From: VRUE01 sp963805455
GTDB lineage: Bacteria; Actinomycetota; Thermoleophilia; Solirubrobacterales; 70-9
DNA length: 64,000 nucleotides
NCBI GenBank assembly: GCA_963805455.1
Contig: CAWDUJ010000002.1
Location: 124,001-188,000 of the forward strand
Direction of reading: 5' to 3'
Under the pieces are notes generated by a model. It was not told where the DNA came from. It searched no databases and was given only the letters and a program-made list of their open reading frames with translations. Every line of letters begins with the position of its first letter. The stretch's first letter is position 1. Below, piece by piece: positions 6,988 to 15,772 of the stretch. A program made the position numbers and the translations under genes.

Positions 6988-9972
6988 TCACGCCGAGGCG
7001 AGCCCGTGCCGGTGGGCGTAGGACGCCGCCTCGGTGCGGTTCGCGGACCCGGTCTTGCGGAGGATGCTGCGGATGTGGTTCGCCGCGGTGTGCTCGCTGA
7101 TCGAGAGCCGGGCGCCGATCTCGCGATTGCTCAGCCCCTCGGCGACGAGCTCGAGGATCTGCGCCTCGCGCGGAGAGAGCCCGTCGGGCAGCCCGGAGCC
7201 GGCGGCGGGCACGCCGAGCGAGCGAATCCTGGCGAGCAGCCCCGCCATCCCGATCCGCTCGGCCAGGGCCGAGGCTTCGCCGAGCAGGGCCGCGGAGCGC
7301 TCGCCGGCGTCTCCTCCCCGTCCGCGCAGGAAACGTCCGTACTCGAAGGCGGTATGGGCGACCCAGGTCTCTGCTCCCATCGCCGTGTTCTCCTCCATCG
7401 CCCGCTCGAAGTGCAGCTCTGCCCGTTCCGGCTCTCCCAGCGTCCCCGCGAGCATGCCCAGGTACCGATCGGCGTTGCCGTAGCAGGCGACCAGGTGGCC
7501 GATCATCACGTTCGTCCCCGCGAACGGCTCCAGCTCCGGGTAGAGGGTCGCCGCCATCGCCTCGTCGCCGAGGGCGACGGAGGCATCGGTCAGGTAGGTG
7601 AGCGTCGCCAGCCAGAGAGATGCCCGGAACTCGTCGATGCCCTCAGCGACGAGCTTCGAGAGCTCCCTCCTCGCGTCGTCCTCCATGCCGAGCTCCGCGA
7701 GCACGGCGACGAGCCCGGGACGCCACGGCCCCTCGCGGTCGACCTCGCCGGCCAGGATCCTGACCGCCGGCGCCAGCTCCGCCAGTCGTCCCTGCTCGCG
7801 GCGAATGCCGAACATCTGGATGCCGTGGCTGCCGGTTGCGTCGCGCCCGGTCAACAGGTCGCCCCACTCGCGCGAGCGTTCGGCCATCACCTCGGCCCCC
7901 GCCAGGTCGCCGTCCCCGAGGGCGATCGCCGACCCGTAGTGCTCGGCGATGTGATTCATGAACGGCTGCCCGGTTCGCTCGGCCATCTCCCGCAGGGCCC
8001 CGACCTCCGCCCGCGCCGCCACCAGGTCGCCGAGGGAGACGAGGGTCGGCACTCGCCAGGCGATCGCTTCGGTATAGAACTCGGGGTCGTCCAGCTCCTC
8101 CGCCAGTTCCATCGCCTCGGTCAGCATCGGCAGGATCTCGGGCAGCGGCGTCGTGCCGCGCGCCCAGTAGGAGCGGACCAGCACCTTCGCGAGTCCGGGG
8201 CGGTCGTCGAGGCGCCGCGCCAGCGCGACCGCGTTTTCCCGAACGATCCCTCCGCGCTCGCGCTCGCCCTGGAAGTCGAGCGCCCTGGAGAGCCCGGCGA
8301 GCAGGCTGATCCGCAGCTCACCGCTCCCGTCCCCCACCGCCGTCAGCGCCTCTTCCAGCAGCTCGACCGCATCCTGGCTCACCAACCCCGGGCGCCAGCA
8401 GGATTCCTCGTAGCCGATCGCCGCCTGTGCCAGCAGCTCGGCACTTCCCAGCCCACGGGCGATCTCCGCCGCCGCCGCGAAGGCCTCGACCGCATCGGTC
8501 GCCATGCCGGCGCGGTGGCCGGCCCAGCCGAGCTCGAGAAGAGCGGACGCACGCTGGTGCTCGTCCTCGATCCCGATCTCGATCGCCGTCCGCAGCCTGG
8601 TCGCAGCATCGTCGTAGGCGAGCGAGGCGCCGGCTGCCCGCGCGGAGCGGAGGTTGTACTCGATCGCCCGCTCGGCGCCGCCGAACGGGGCCGCTGAGCC
8701 GAAATGGTGGGCGAGGTCCGCGAGCCCGCGGTCGGAGGCCGCGTCGGTGGTGCCCTCGAGGGCCTCGCCGACGCTGAGGTGGAGCTCCGCCCGGCGCAAC
8801 TGCGAGAGCCGGTCGTAGAGGGCCCGCCGCACGATCTCATGGGTGAACCGGCAGGCCATCCGCTGCGAGGGGAGCTCCTCGATCATTCCGCTGCCGATCG
8901 CTTCCTCGAGGGCGGCCAGGAGCTCGGGCTCGGTCAGCTTGGCGGCCCGGCCGATCGGCTCGAGCTCGAACTCCGGCCCTGCGACGGCGGCGAGCTCGAG
9001 CAGGTCCGAGGTGCTCGGGGCCAGGCGCGAGAGCCGCTGGCTGACCACCTCGCTGACGCTTTCGGGGGTGGCGAGCTCGGCCAGCCGCCGGGTGAGGACG
9101 ATGCATCCGTCGACGACCTCGACCGTCCCGTTCTCGAGCAGGGCGCGCCAGAGCTCGCAGACCAGGAAGGCGTTGCCGCCGGTGAGGTCGTGGATCGTGC
9201 TCGCGAGCTCGGGCAGCTCGGGATCGCCGACGAGGTCACCGGCCGCCCGGCTGACCAGGTCGGAGACCTCGGCCTCCGAGAGGCCCGGGAGGCGCATCCG
9301 GAGGACGTCATCGGCGCGCCGGAGGTCGGCCAGCGTCTCCGCCAGGCCTCCCGGCACCTTGTCGGCCTCGGTGTCGCGGAAGGTGACGAGGATCAGGAGC
9401 CGGGCGCGCCATGCCGCCCGCGCCAGGAACCGCAGCAGGAGAAGCGTCGGGGCGTCCGCCCAGTGCGCGTCCTCGAGCACCAGCAGCATCGGCCGTTCGC
9501 GGCTGACGTTGGCGAGCAGGTCGGCGACCGCGGTGTGGAGGCGGTGGCGCTCGGTGTCGGGATCGGCCTCGACCGGCTCCGGCAGCTCACCGGCGACCGC
9601 CGGCAGGTCGGGCAGCAGCCGGGTCAGCTCGGCGGCACCGGAACCGAGCGCGGCGCGCAGCTCCTCCGCATCGGTGACGCCGACCAGGCGATCGAGAGCC
9701 TCGACGAAGGGCCCGTAGGGCGTCCTCACGACCGCGTCGCAGGCTCCATAGAGGACCAGTGCCCCGTCGGAGGCGGCGCTGTTGGCGAACTCGCGGGCGA
9801 GGCGGCTCTTCCCGGCTCCGGGCTCCCCGGCCAGCAGCGCGACGCGCCGACCCTCCCCCTCCGCCCACGGCATCAGGGTCCGCAGCCTCTCCAGCTCCGC
9901 CGCGCGCCCAACGAACGGAGAGGGCGAGATCGGGCGGAGCGAGTCCGGGAGGCCCGGGATCTCGGTGTCCAT
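6988..9972 (-). CDS. LAL-type LuxR family regulator with AAA ATPase and TPR-like core
   Basis: 994 residues. Walker A is GEPGAGKS at 49-56 and Walker B LLVLEDAHWAD near 165; a winged-helix and a long TPR-like superhelix fill about 300-900. The C-terminal LuxR HTH (LSPREAQILELVAEGLSNREIGARL, ending near residue 990) binds DNA. Such MalT/LAL regulators are ATP-dependent activators responding to an inducer. The gene is divergent from an FAD oxidase, and repeated sequence lies in the shared promoter region, so the oxidase is the likely target. The ligand is unknown. Confidence 0.92.
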   Translation of the reverse strand: MDTEIPGLPDSLRPISPSPFVGRAAELERLRTLMPWAEGEGRRVALLAGEPGAGKSRLAREFANSAASDGALVLYGACDAVVRTPYGPFVEALDRLVGVTDAEELRAALGSGAAELTRLLPDLPAVAGELPEPVEADPDTERHRLHTAVADLLANVSRERPMLLVLEDAHWADAPTLLLLRFLARAAWRARLLILVTFRDTEADKVPGGLAETLADLRRADDVLRMRLPGLSEAEVSDLVSRAAGDLVGDPELPELASTIHDLTGGNAFLVCELWRALLENGTVEVVDGCIVLTRRLAELATPESVSEVVSQRLSRLAPSTSDLLELAAVAGPEFELEPIGRAAKLTEPELLAALEEAIGSGMIEELPSQRMACRFTHEIVRRALYDRLSQLRRAELHLSVGEALEGTTDAASDRGLADLAHHFGSAAPFGGAERAIEYNLRSARAAGASLAYDDAATRLRTAIEIGIEDEHQRASALLELGWAGHRAGMATDAVEAFAAAAEIARGLGSAELLAQAAIGYEESCWRPGLVSQDAVELLEEALTAVGDGSGELRISLLAGLSRALDFQGERERGGIVRENAVALARRLDDRPGLAKVLVRSYWARGTTPLPEILPMLTEAMELAEELDDPEFYTEAIAWRVPTLVSLGDLVAARAEVGALREMAERTGQPFMNHIAEHYGSAIALGDGDLAGAEVMAERSREWGDLLTGRDATGSHGIQMFGIRREQGRLAELAPAVRILAGEVDREGPWRPGLVAVLAELGMEDDARRELSKLVAEGIDEFRASLWLATLTYLTDASVALGDEAMAATLYPELEPFAGTNVMIGHLVACYGNADRYLGMLAGTLGEPERAELHFERAMEENTAMGAETWVAHTAFEYGRFLRGRGGDAGERSAALLGEASALAERIGMAGLLARIRSLGVPAAGSGLPDGLSPREAQILELVAEGLSNREIGARLSISEHTAANHIRSILRKTGSANRTEAASYAHRHGLASA

Positions 9973-9985
9973 GGCCAGGACGATA

Positions 9986-10055
9986 GTCAGATCTGATCAT
10001 CGGGTCTGAATCGATCGCCCTCCGGCGCGCCCAAATTTGGGTCAGATCAGGTCAT
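9986..10055. promoter_or_regulatory. Divergent promoter region with paired GTCAGATC repeats and a 12-bp palindrome
   Basis: Between the LuxR regulator and the oxidase are two near-identical 15-mers, GTCAGATCTGATCAT at 9986 and GTCAGATCAGGTCAT at 10041, 55 bases apart. Between them is the perfect palindrome CCCAAATTTGGG at 10030-10041. A related ATGAGATCTG lies at 10091. Spacing near five helical turns between the 15-mers suits cooperative binding on one face. Assignment as the regulator's binding sites is inference. Confidence 0.5.
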
Positions 10056-10120
10056 GACAGCCCGGATCCCGGGACCTACGCTGGCCCGAGATGAGATCTG
10101 TCGACGACTAGGAGGAACGT

Positions 10121-11515
10121 GTGAGCACCCCCAACGCCCTCAAGCAGAGCGCCAGTAGCGAGATTTCGGACTTCGCCGGTCAGCTGATCGGCCCCGAGGA
10201 CGCCGGCTACGACGAGGCCCGCGAGGTCTACAACGCGATGATCGACCGCCGCCCCGGACTGATCGCGGGCGCCACCAGCGTCGACGATGTCGCGAAGGTC
10301 GTCTCCTTCGCTGCCGATCATGACGTCCTCCTTGCTGTCCGTGGAGGGGCCCACAACGGCGCCGGTCTCGGGACCTGCGACGACGGCGTCGTTCTCGACC
10401 TCTCCGGCCTGAAGGACATCGAGGTCGATCCGGGGGCCCGCACGGTCAGGGTCGGCGGCGGCTGCGTCTGGGGAGAAGTGGATGCCGCGACCAACGAGCA
10501 CGGGATGGCGACCCCGAGCGGGATCATCTCGACCACCGGCGTCGGCGGCCTCACGCTCGGAGGTGGCATCGGCCACCTGACCCGCAAATGCGGCCTGACG
10601 ATCGACAACCTGATCGAGGCCGAGGTCGTCTTGGCGAGCGGTGAGCGCGTGCGTGCGAGTGCAGACGAGAACCCGGACCTCCACTGGGCGATCCGGGGCG
10701 GCGGCGGCAACTTCGGCGTGATCACGTCCTTCCTCTTCAAACTGCACGAGGTCGACACCGTCGTCGGCGGCCCGACCTTCTGGCCGGTCGAGGCGGGCGC
10801 CGAGGTGCTGACCGCGTACCGGGACTTCCTTCCGAACGCCCCGCGCGAGCTGAACGGCTTCTTCGCCTTCACCTCGGTCCCGCCGGCGCCACCGTTCCCC
10901 GAGGAGCTGCACCTGCGCAAGGTCTGCGGAGTTGTCTGGTGCTACTCGGGCAACCCCGACGACGCTGCCGGGGCGATGGCACCGTTGCTCGACGCCCTTC
11001 CGGAGCCGCTGCTCCACGCGCCACAGCCGATGCCCCACCCGGCCCTGCAGGGTGCCTTCGACCCCGTCTACCCGGCGGGGGACCAGTGGTACTGGCGAGC
11101 GGACTTCGTCAACGAGATCCCCGACGGCGCCGTCGAGGCCCACGCCAAGTTCGGCGCCGAGATGCCGACCTGGAAATCGACCATGCACCTCTACCCGATC
11201 GACGGCGCCGCCCATGACATCGGCGCGTCCGAGACCCCCTGGAGCTATCGCGAAGCCAACTGGGGCTCGGTCTTTGCGGGGGTCGACTCCGACCCCGCTA
11301 AGGCGGATGAGATCCGCCAGTGGTGCGTGGACTACTTCGAAGCGCTCCACCCCTTCTCGGCCGGCGGCGCCTACGTGAACATGATGATGGACGAGGGACA
11401 GGACCGGGTCCGGGCCAGCTACCGCGACAACTACGACCGCCTGGCCCAGATCAAGGCGACCTACGACCCGGGCAACCTCTTCCGCGTCAACCAGAACATC
11501 CAGCCGCAGACCTAG
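10121..11515 (+). CDS. FAD-linked oxidase with BBE domain (berberine-bridge-like)
   Basis: 464 residues from a GTG preceded by AGGAGG. The PP-loop FAD domain shows RGGAHNGAG, whose His is the usual covalent 8-alpha-histidyl site, and VGGLTLGGGIGHLTRKCG. The C-terminus (ANYxRL-type, YDPGNLFRVNQNIQP) is the BBE domain. These cytoplasmic or secreted oxidases use oxygen on sugars, alkaloid-like or polyketide substrates; here the substrate is unknown and no signal peptide is seen. A Cys replaces the common Tyr in RKYG. Probably activated by the divergent LAL regulator. Confidence 0.88.
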   Translation: MSTPNALKQSASSEISDFAGQLIGPEDAGYDEAREVYNAMIDRRPGLIAGATSVDDVAKVVSFAADHDVLLAVRGGAHNGAGLGTCDDGVVLDLSGLKDIEVDPGARTVRVGGGCVWGEVDAATNEHGMATPSGIISTTGVGGLTLGGGIGHLTRKCGLTIDNLIEAEVVLASGERVRASADENPDLHWAIRGGGGNFGVITSFLFKLHEVDTVVGGPTFWPVEAGAEVLTAYRDFLPNAPRELNGFFAFTSVPPAPPFPEELHLRKVCGVVWCYSGNPDDAAGAMAPLLDALPEPLLHAPQPMPHPALQGAFDPVYPAGDQWYWRADFVNEIPDGAVEAHAKFGAEMPTWKSTMHLYPIDGAAHDIGASETPWSYREANWGSVFAGVDSDPAKADEIRQWCVDYFEALHPFSAGGAYVNMMMDEGQDRVRASYRDNYDRLAQIKATYDPGNLFRVNQNIQPQT

Positions 11516-11539
11516 ATCCGGCGGGGCCGATTGCCTAGC

Positions 11540-11956
11540 ATGAGGATCATGCTTTTCGGAAAGGAGCATGTCGATCGCTACCGGGCCACCGACGGCAAGG
11601 AGGGGCATGACTGGGAGAAGGGGTCCAGCACCCTCCTGCTGACGACCAAGGGCCACAAATCCGGCGAACCGCGGACCACGCCCCTGATCTACGCGCCGTA
11701 CGGGGACGACGCCTACACGATCGTCGCCTCCAAGGGCGGGTCCGACGAGCCGCCCGCCTGGTACGTCAACCTCAGCGAGGAACCTGAGGTCGAGGTCCAG
11801 GTCTGGGGCGACGTCTTCAAGAGCAGGGCCCGGACCGCGACCGCCGAGGAGAAGCCCGAGATGTGGCGGACGATGGTCGCCGAGTGGCCCGACTACGACG
11901 CCTACCAGCGCAACACCGACCGCGAGATCCCGGTCGTCGTGTTGGAGCGCACCTAG
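11540..11956 (+). CDS. Nitroreductase family deazaflavin (F420)-dependent oxidoreductase, Ddn-like
   Basis: About 138 residues. LLLTTKGHKSGEPRTTPLIYAPYGD is the signature of the Ddn split-barrel family, followed by WYVNLSEEPEVEVQVWGD and the C-terminal RDREIPVVVLER-like end. These enzymes reduce nitro, quinone or other substrates with reduced F420. ATG at 11540 gives MRIMLFGKEHVDRY; ATG at 11549 is also possible. It lies 24 bases behind the FAD oxidase in the same direction and may be cotranscribed. Confidence 0.87.
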   Translation: MRIMLFGKEHVDRYRATDGKEGHDWEKGSSTLLLTTKGHKSGEPRTTPLIYAPYGDDAYTIVASKGGSDEPPAWYVNLSEEPEVEVQVWGDVFKSRARTATAEEKPEMWRTMVAEWPDYDAYQRNTDREIPVVVLERT

Positions 11957-11988
11957 CCGGAAGCACCGCTACGTCAATTCATCGCAAC

Positions 11989-12660
11989 GTGGAGATCCTG
12001 GTGGTCGAGGACGAGGCGGGAATCGCCGACTTCCTCGAGCGTGGGCTCGCCGCCGAGGGGTTTGCGGTGCGGACCGCCGGCGATGGCATCGAGGGCCAGC
12101 GGCTCGCCCTCGAGGAGGGGTTTGACCTCGTGGTGCTCGATCGGATGCTCCCGGGCCGTGACGGGCTCGAGGTCCTGGCGGCGATCAGAGGCGCGAAGCC
12201 GGCGCTGCCGGTGATCCTCCTGACCGCACTCGATGAGACCACCGAGAAGATCGCGGGCCTCGAGTCCGGCGCGACCGATTACGTGACCAAGCCCTTCTCC
12301 TTCGACGAGTTGGTCGCGAGAGTCATGGCCCATCTGCGCCAGGCCGACGCCGAGACGACGACCACGCTCGAGGCCTCGGGGATCCGCCTCGATCTGCTCT
12401 CACGCGAAGCGACCCGTGGGGACCAGACGGTGAAGCTACCGGCACGCGAGGCGGACCTGCTCGCGTTTCTGATGCGCCGTCCGGGCCAGGTCTGCTCGCA
12501 ACAGGAGATCCTCAGAGCGGTCTGGGGCTTCGACCACGACCCGGGCACGAATCTCGTCCCGGTCTACATCGGCTACCTCAGGCGCAAGCTCAACGCGCCG
12601 GGCTCTCCGGCGCCGATCGAGACCGTTCGCTCCGCCGGATACCAGCTGGTCGAGCCGTGA
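11989..12660 (+). CDS. OmpR/PhoB family response regulator
   Basis: 223 residues from GTG at 11989 (VEILVVEDEAG). The receiver has acidic pocket E7/D8, phospho-acceptor D51 in VVLDRMLPGRDG, and the conserved Lys in VTKPFSF. A winged-helix OmpR effector domain follows (READLLAFLMRRPGQV, then YIGYLRRKL). Upstream frame continues without a better start. It overlaps the histidine kinase gene by four bases (GTGA), making a standard two-component pair. The downstream electron-transfer genes are the obvious candidates for its regulon. Confidence 0.92.
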   Translation: MEILVVEDEAGIADFLERGLAAEGFAVRTAGDGIEGQRLALEEGFDLVVLDRMLPGRDGLEVLAAIRGAKPALPVILLTALDETTEKIAGLESGATDYVTKPFSFDELVARVMAHLRQADAETTTTLEASGIRLDLLSREATRGDQTVKLPAREADLLAFLMRRPGQVCSQQEILRAVWGFDHDPGTNLVPVYIGYLRRKLNAPGSPAPIETVRSAGYQLVEP

Positions 12661-13772
12661 GCGGCGGCTGGGCGAGCCTCGGGCTGCGCGGTCGCCTGGC
12701 GCTGTCGATCGGCGCGATCGTCCTTGTCGCCTTCGCCGTCGTATTCATCGCGGTTCGCGCCGAGATGAGAACCGAGTCCCAGGTCATCAACCGCCAGGAG
12801 GCAACCGAGCCGCCCGAGATCGGTAAGCCGGACTCGCACTCGACGATCGCTCCGATCTCGGACGCACAGGCGGAGGTGGAGCGGACCTTTCTGATCGTCG
12901 GCGGGATCACCCTCGTCGCCGCCCTCCTCGCCGGCTACCTCCTGGCCGCGCGCACCGCGGCGCCGCTGCGGCGGATGGCGGCGACCGCCGGTGAGATCGA
13001 CGCCGGTGACCTCACACCCCGCCTCGACCCCGAGCCCACCGCGGCGGCGGAGCTCCGCACCGTCGTCGAGGCCTTCAACCGGATGCTCGACCGCCTCGAT
13101 CTGGCGTTCTCACGCCAACGCCAGTTCGTCTCCGATGCATCGCATGAGCTGCGCACCCCGCTCACCGCGATTCGCGGCCAGATCGAAGTCCTCGCCCGGG
13201 AAGACAACCCCAGTCCCGAGGACGTGCGCCGCGTCGAGGCGCTGGCGATGACCGAGATGAGCAGGGTCGAAAAGCTGGTCGACGACATGCTCGCCCTCGC
13301 CCGCTTCGACGAGGGAGCCGGGCCGGAGATGCGGGAGGTCGAGATCGGCGCCTACCTCCGCGGCCTTGCCGAAGCTGATTCGCACGCGGTCGTTGTCGGC
13401 GAGCTCGCCGACGGCACGATCCGCATCGATCCGGACCTGATCGCGCAGGTCGTACGGAACCTCCTGGCGAATGCCCGGCGCCACGCCGGCCCGTCCGCCA
13501 GGGTCGAGCTCAGCGCAACCGCGGAGAATGACCACCTGACGATCTCGATCGACGACGACGGCCCGGGAGTGCCCGCAGCGGAGCGTGAGCGTGTATTCGA
13601 CCGCTTCCACCGAGTCGGGTTGGCCCGCGACCGGGCCTCGGGAGGCAGCGGACTGGGCCTGGGAATCGCCCGTTCGGTGGTTGAGCTGCACGGTGGCCGG
13701 ATCTGGATCGAGGACTCGCCGCTCGGCGGAGCGCGCGCGGCATTCGAGTTGCCGATGGCGGCAGCCCGATGA
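12657..13772 (+). CDS. Sensor histidine kinase (HAMP, HisKA, HATPase)
   Basis: 371 residues. Span 1 at about residues 10-32 and span 2 at about 80-100 bracket a short extracytoplasmic loop of roughly 50 residues; HAMP follows (AAPLRRMAATAGEID). The phospho-acceptor His is in SDASHELRTPLTAIRG; the N box is NLLANARRHAG, G1 is DDDGPGVP and G2 GGSGLGLGIARSV. The small sensor loop suggests detection of a membrane or redox signal rather than a large ligand. It autophosphorylates and passes phosphate to the overlapping response regulator. Confidence 0.93.
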   Translation: MSGGWASLGLRGRLALSIGAIVLVAFAVVFIAVRAEMRTESQVINRQEATEPPEIGKPDSHSTIAPISDAQAEVERTFLIVGGITLVAALLAGYLLAARTAAPLRRMAATAGEIDAGDLTPRLDPEPTAAAELRTVVEAFNRMLDRLDLAFSRQRQFVSDASHELRTPLTAIRGQIEVLAREDNPSPEDVRRVEALAMTEMSRVEKLVDDMLALARFDEGAGPEMREVEIGAYLRGLAEADSHAVVVGELADGTIRIDPDLIAQVVRNLLANARRHAGPSARVELSATAENDHLTISIDDDGPGVPAAERERVFDRFHRVGLARDRASGGSGLGLGIARSVVELHGGRIWIEDSPLGGARAAFELPMAAAR

Positions 13773-13810
13773 GAGTTTTCTCACCGACGGCTTAGGGAGT
13801 GGGAAGGGCG

Positions 13811-13830
13811 CGGGCCGACCATTCGGCCCG
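13811..13830 (+). promoter_or_regulatory. Stem-loop touching the start codon of the cytochrome b-like gene
   Basis: CGGGCCGA and TCGGCCCG form a perfect 8-bp stem with loop CCAT, ending on the first base of the GTG at 13830. No U-run follows on the plus strand. It separates the two-component genes from the electron-transfer genes and could attenuate read-through or block initiation. If the true start is the later GTG at 13866, it would be an ordinary leader hairpin. Confidence 0.4.
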
Positions 13831-14423
13831 TGTACCTCGTACAGGAGAAGAAGGTCCGCAGCGGCGTGGCCGGGAATGCCAGGCTGACCGGGCTGGTCGC
13901 TGTCGTCCTGCTTCTGATGCTGGCGGCCGAGGGGGCGACGATCCCATTTATCGGCACCCTGCTGACGCCGCACATCCTGATCGGCATCGCCCTGATTCCT
14001 CCCGTGCTGCTCAAGCTGGGCAGCACCGGTTACCGATTCGCCCGCTACTACTCGGGCGCGGAGAGCTACGTCCAACAAGGCCCGCCACTGCTTCCGCTTC
14101 GCCTCCTCGCCCCCGGCGTCGTGGTCACCACGGTCGCCCTGTTCGGCACCGGTGTCGCGCTGCTCTTCGCCGGACCGCCGAGCCAGACTCTCGTCTTCTT
14201 CCACAAGCTGAGCTTCATCGTCTGGGTCTCGCTGATGACCCTGCACGTGCTCGGGCACCTGCTCGAGGTCCCCCACCTGGCCCTCCCGGATTGGCGGCGA
14301 GCGGGACCGCGGGAGGCGCGCCTCGCGGGGGTCGGACTGAGGTTCGTCGCCGTGGGCGGATCGATCGCCGCGGGGACCGCGCTCGCCGTGCTCGCCGCAA
14401 ACTCGGCCGGAGGGTGGCTCTGA
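13830..14423 (+). CDS. Cytochrome b-like (DUF4405/b561-type) membrane protein
   Basis: About 197 residues with four hydrophobic spans (near 20-40, 42-60, 92-112 and 125-145, plus a final one). Histidines in TPHILIG, FFHKLSF and TLHVLGHLLEVPH are placed inside or next to spans, as expected for haem ligation in b561/DUF4405 proteins. Probably moves electrons from the quinone pool across the membrane to an extracytosolic flavin. Start GTG 13830 lacks a clear ribosome site; GTG 13866 after AGGAGAAGAAGG is an alternative. Overlaps the next gene as TGATG. Confidence 0.75.
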   Translation: MYLVQEKKVRSGVAGNARLTGLVAVVLLLMLAAEGATIPFIGTLLTPHILIGIALIPPVLLKLGSTGYRFARYYSGAESYVQQGPPLLPLRLLAPGVVVTTVALFGTGVALLFAGPPSQTLVFFHKLSFIVWVSLMTLHVLGHLLEVPHLALPDWRRAGPREARLAGVGLRFVAVGGSIAAGTALAVLAANSAGGWL

Positions 14424-14827
14424 TGGCCCTCGACCCGATCGAGAAACGGCAACGGCTCCGCGCCGCGAGGAACCGCCTCTACGCGCAGCGGCGCCGGGCG
14501 GGGCAGCTGCGGAGCAGAGTCGTCGCGGCGTCGCTGATCTCATTCGCCCTGCTGTGGGGATTGATCTTCGTCCAGATGGCGACCGGCAACGATCCCGTCC
14601 TCGGGCGCAGCGCCGCCAACGTCGCCGGCGCCGTCCAGGAAAGCTCGGGAAGCGTTGAAGACCGACGCCGGGCACGGCTCGAAGCGGACCTTGCGGCCCG
14701 GGAAGAGACGATCGCCGAAGGCCCACCGGAAGTCCCCGAAGAAGTGGAACCCGAACCCGAAGAAGTGGCACCCGAACCCGAAGAAGTGGCACCCGAACCC
14801 GAAGCAGTGATCACGGGGCAGTCATGA
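14423..14827 (+). CDS. Single-pass membrane protein with acidic Pro-Glu repeat tail ending ITGQS
   Basis: 134 residues: a very basic cytosolic head (KRQRLRAARNRLYAQRRR), one span at about 36-53 (ASLISFALLWGLIFVQMA), then an external tail. The tail carries three copies of EVEPEPE/EVAPEPE and ends in VITGQS. It sits between the cytochrome b-like gene and ApbE, the place where flavinylation operons usually encode the FMN-binding acceptor, yet no FMN-binding domain is present. The terminal T-G-Q-S loosely resembles the S/T-G-A-S/T acceptor core used by ApbE. Role as flavin carrier is inference only. Confidence 0.75.
   Translation: MALDPIEKRQRLRAARNRLYAQRRRAGQLRSRVVAASLISFALLWGLIFVQMATGNDPVLGRSAANVAGAVQESSGSVEDRRRARLEADLAAREETIAEGPPEVPEEVEPEPEEVAPEPEEVAPEPEAVITGQS
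14741..14803 (+). repeat. Three tandem 21-bp units encoding the Pro-Glu tail
   Basis: Units begin GAAGTGG at 14741, 14762 and 14783. Units 2 and 3 are identical; unit 1 differs by one base (GGAACC versus GGCACC). Each adds seven residues, so copy-number change would alter tail length without breaking the frame. Confidence 0.85.
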
Positions 14828-15772
14828 GGGGCGAGGCCCGCCGCACCTTCGAGTGCTTCGGTGGCATCGCCAGCGTCAACGTAGGTGGCCGCGGCCCCGA
14901 GATGGGCGCCGAGGAGGCGGCGCTCGGCGCCGAACAGAAGCTCCTGGACGCCCACGAACGCCTGTCCCGATTTCTCCCCGACAGTGAGCTCTCCGCGCTC
15001 AACCGGGATCCCCGGCCGACGGTGCCGGCCAGCAGGCTGCTGATCGAGGTGGCCGCCGTCGCGCGCTGGGCCGGCATGCTGAGCGACGGGCTGGTCGACG
15101 CGACCCTGGTCGGGGAGATCGAGGACGCCGGCTACCGAGAGTCGCTGGCGGAAAGCCCCCGACCGGTTCACGGCAGAGATGGGCGCCCCTACCAGCGCCA
15201 GAGCCCCCGCGTCGGCCGGCGCCGACCCCGGCTGGCGCAAGATCACCGTGGATCGCCGTGCCGGAACGATCACCAGACCGCCCGGGGTCCAGATCGACAG
15301 CGGCGGCATTGCCAAGGGCCTTGTCGCCGACCTTGTCGCGACATCCCTCAACCGACACCCCAGCTTCGCGGTCGACTGCTGCGGCGACATCCGGATCGGC
15401 GGCACCGGACGAAGGCCGAGGACGGTCCACGTCGCAGATCCACTGGGTGAGGAGCCGATCAGCTGGATGGAGATCGCGCTCGGTGCGGTGGCGACGAGCG
15501 GGATCGGCAAGCGCACGTGGGTGAACGACGAGGGAGATCTGGCCCATCACCTGCTCGATCCGGCCACCGGCGCTCCCGCCTACACGGGCGTCATCCAGGC
15601 GACCGCGAAGGCGCCGACGGCATTCCTCGCCGAGATATACGCAAAGCACGCGATCCTCAGCGGAACCGAGGAGACGTCCGGGCGCCTCCCGCACGGCGGC
15701 GTCATCCTTCTCGAGGACGGTACGGTCGAGGCGATTTCCGGCACGCAGCGGCTCCAGGCGATGGCCGGGTGA
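14824..15772 (+). pseudogene. apbE: FAD:protein FMN transferase ApbE, interrupted by one frameshift
   Basis: The N-terminal half reads from ATG 14824 (overlapping the previous stop as ATGA) through LSDGLVDATLVGEIEDAGYRES. Homology then continues one frame ahead with DPGWRKITVD, the GGIAKG signature (DSGGIAKGLVADLV) and AVDCCGDIRIGGTG to the stop at 15772. The switch lies near the C5 run at 15156-15160. ApbE cleaves FAD and attaches FMN to a Ser/Thr of exported electron carriers. All key motifs survive, so an assembly indel or a +1 recoding event (CCC before CGA) is as likely as true loss. The stop overlaps the ferric-reductase-like gene as GTGA. Confidence 0.85.

Noticed and set aside
5785..8697. 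A 970-codon plus-strand open frame
   Set aside because: It is antisense or out of frame to the hydroxyacid dehydrogenase and LAL regulator, is almost pure Arg/Ala/Pro/Gly, and shows no domain; an artefact of high G+C.
8704..9996. A 430-codon plus-strand open frame opposite the LAL regulator
   Set aside because: Composition is that of a mirrored third-codon-position bias; the opposite strand has clear Walker motifs.
10076..11656. A 526-codon minus-strand frame opposite the FAD oxidase
   Set aside because: No motif, Arg/Val/Gly-rich shadow of a well-supported gene.
13110..14792. A 560-codon minus-strand frame across the kinase and electron-transfer genes
   Set aside because: Crosses several real genes on the other strand and shows no recognisable fold.
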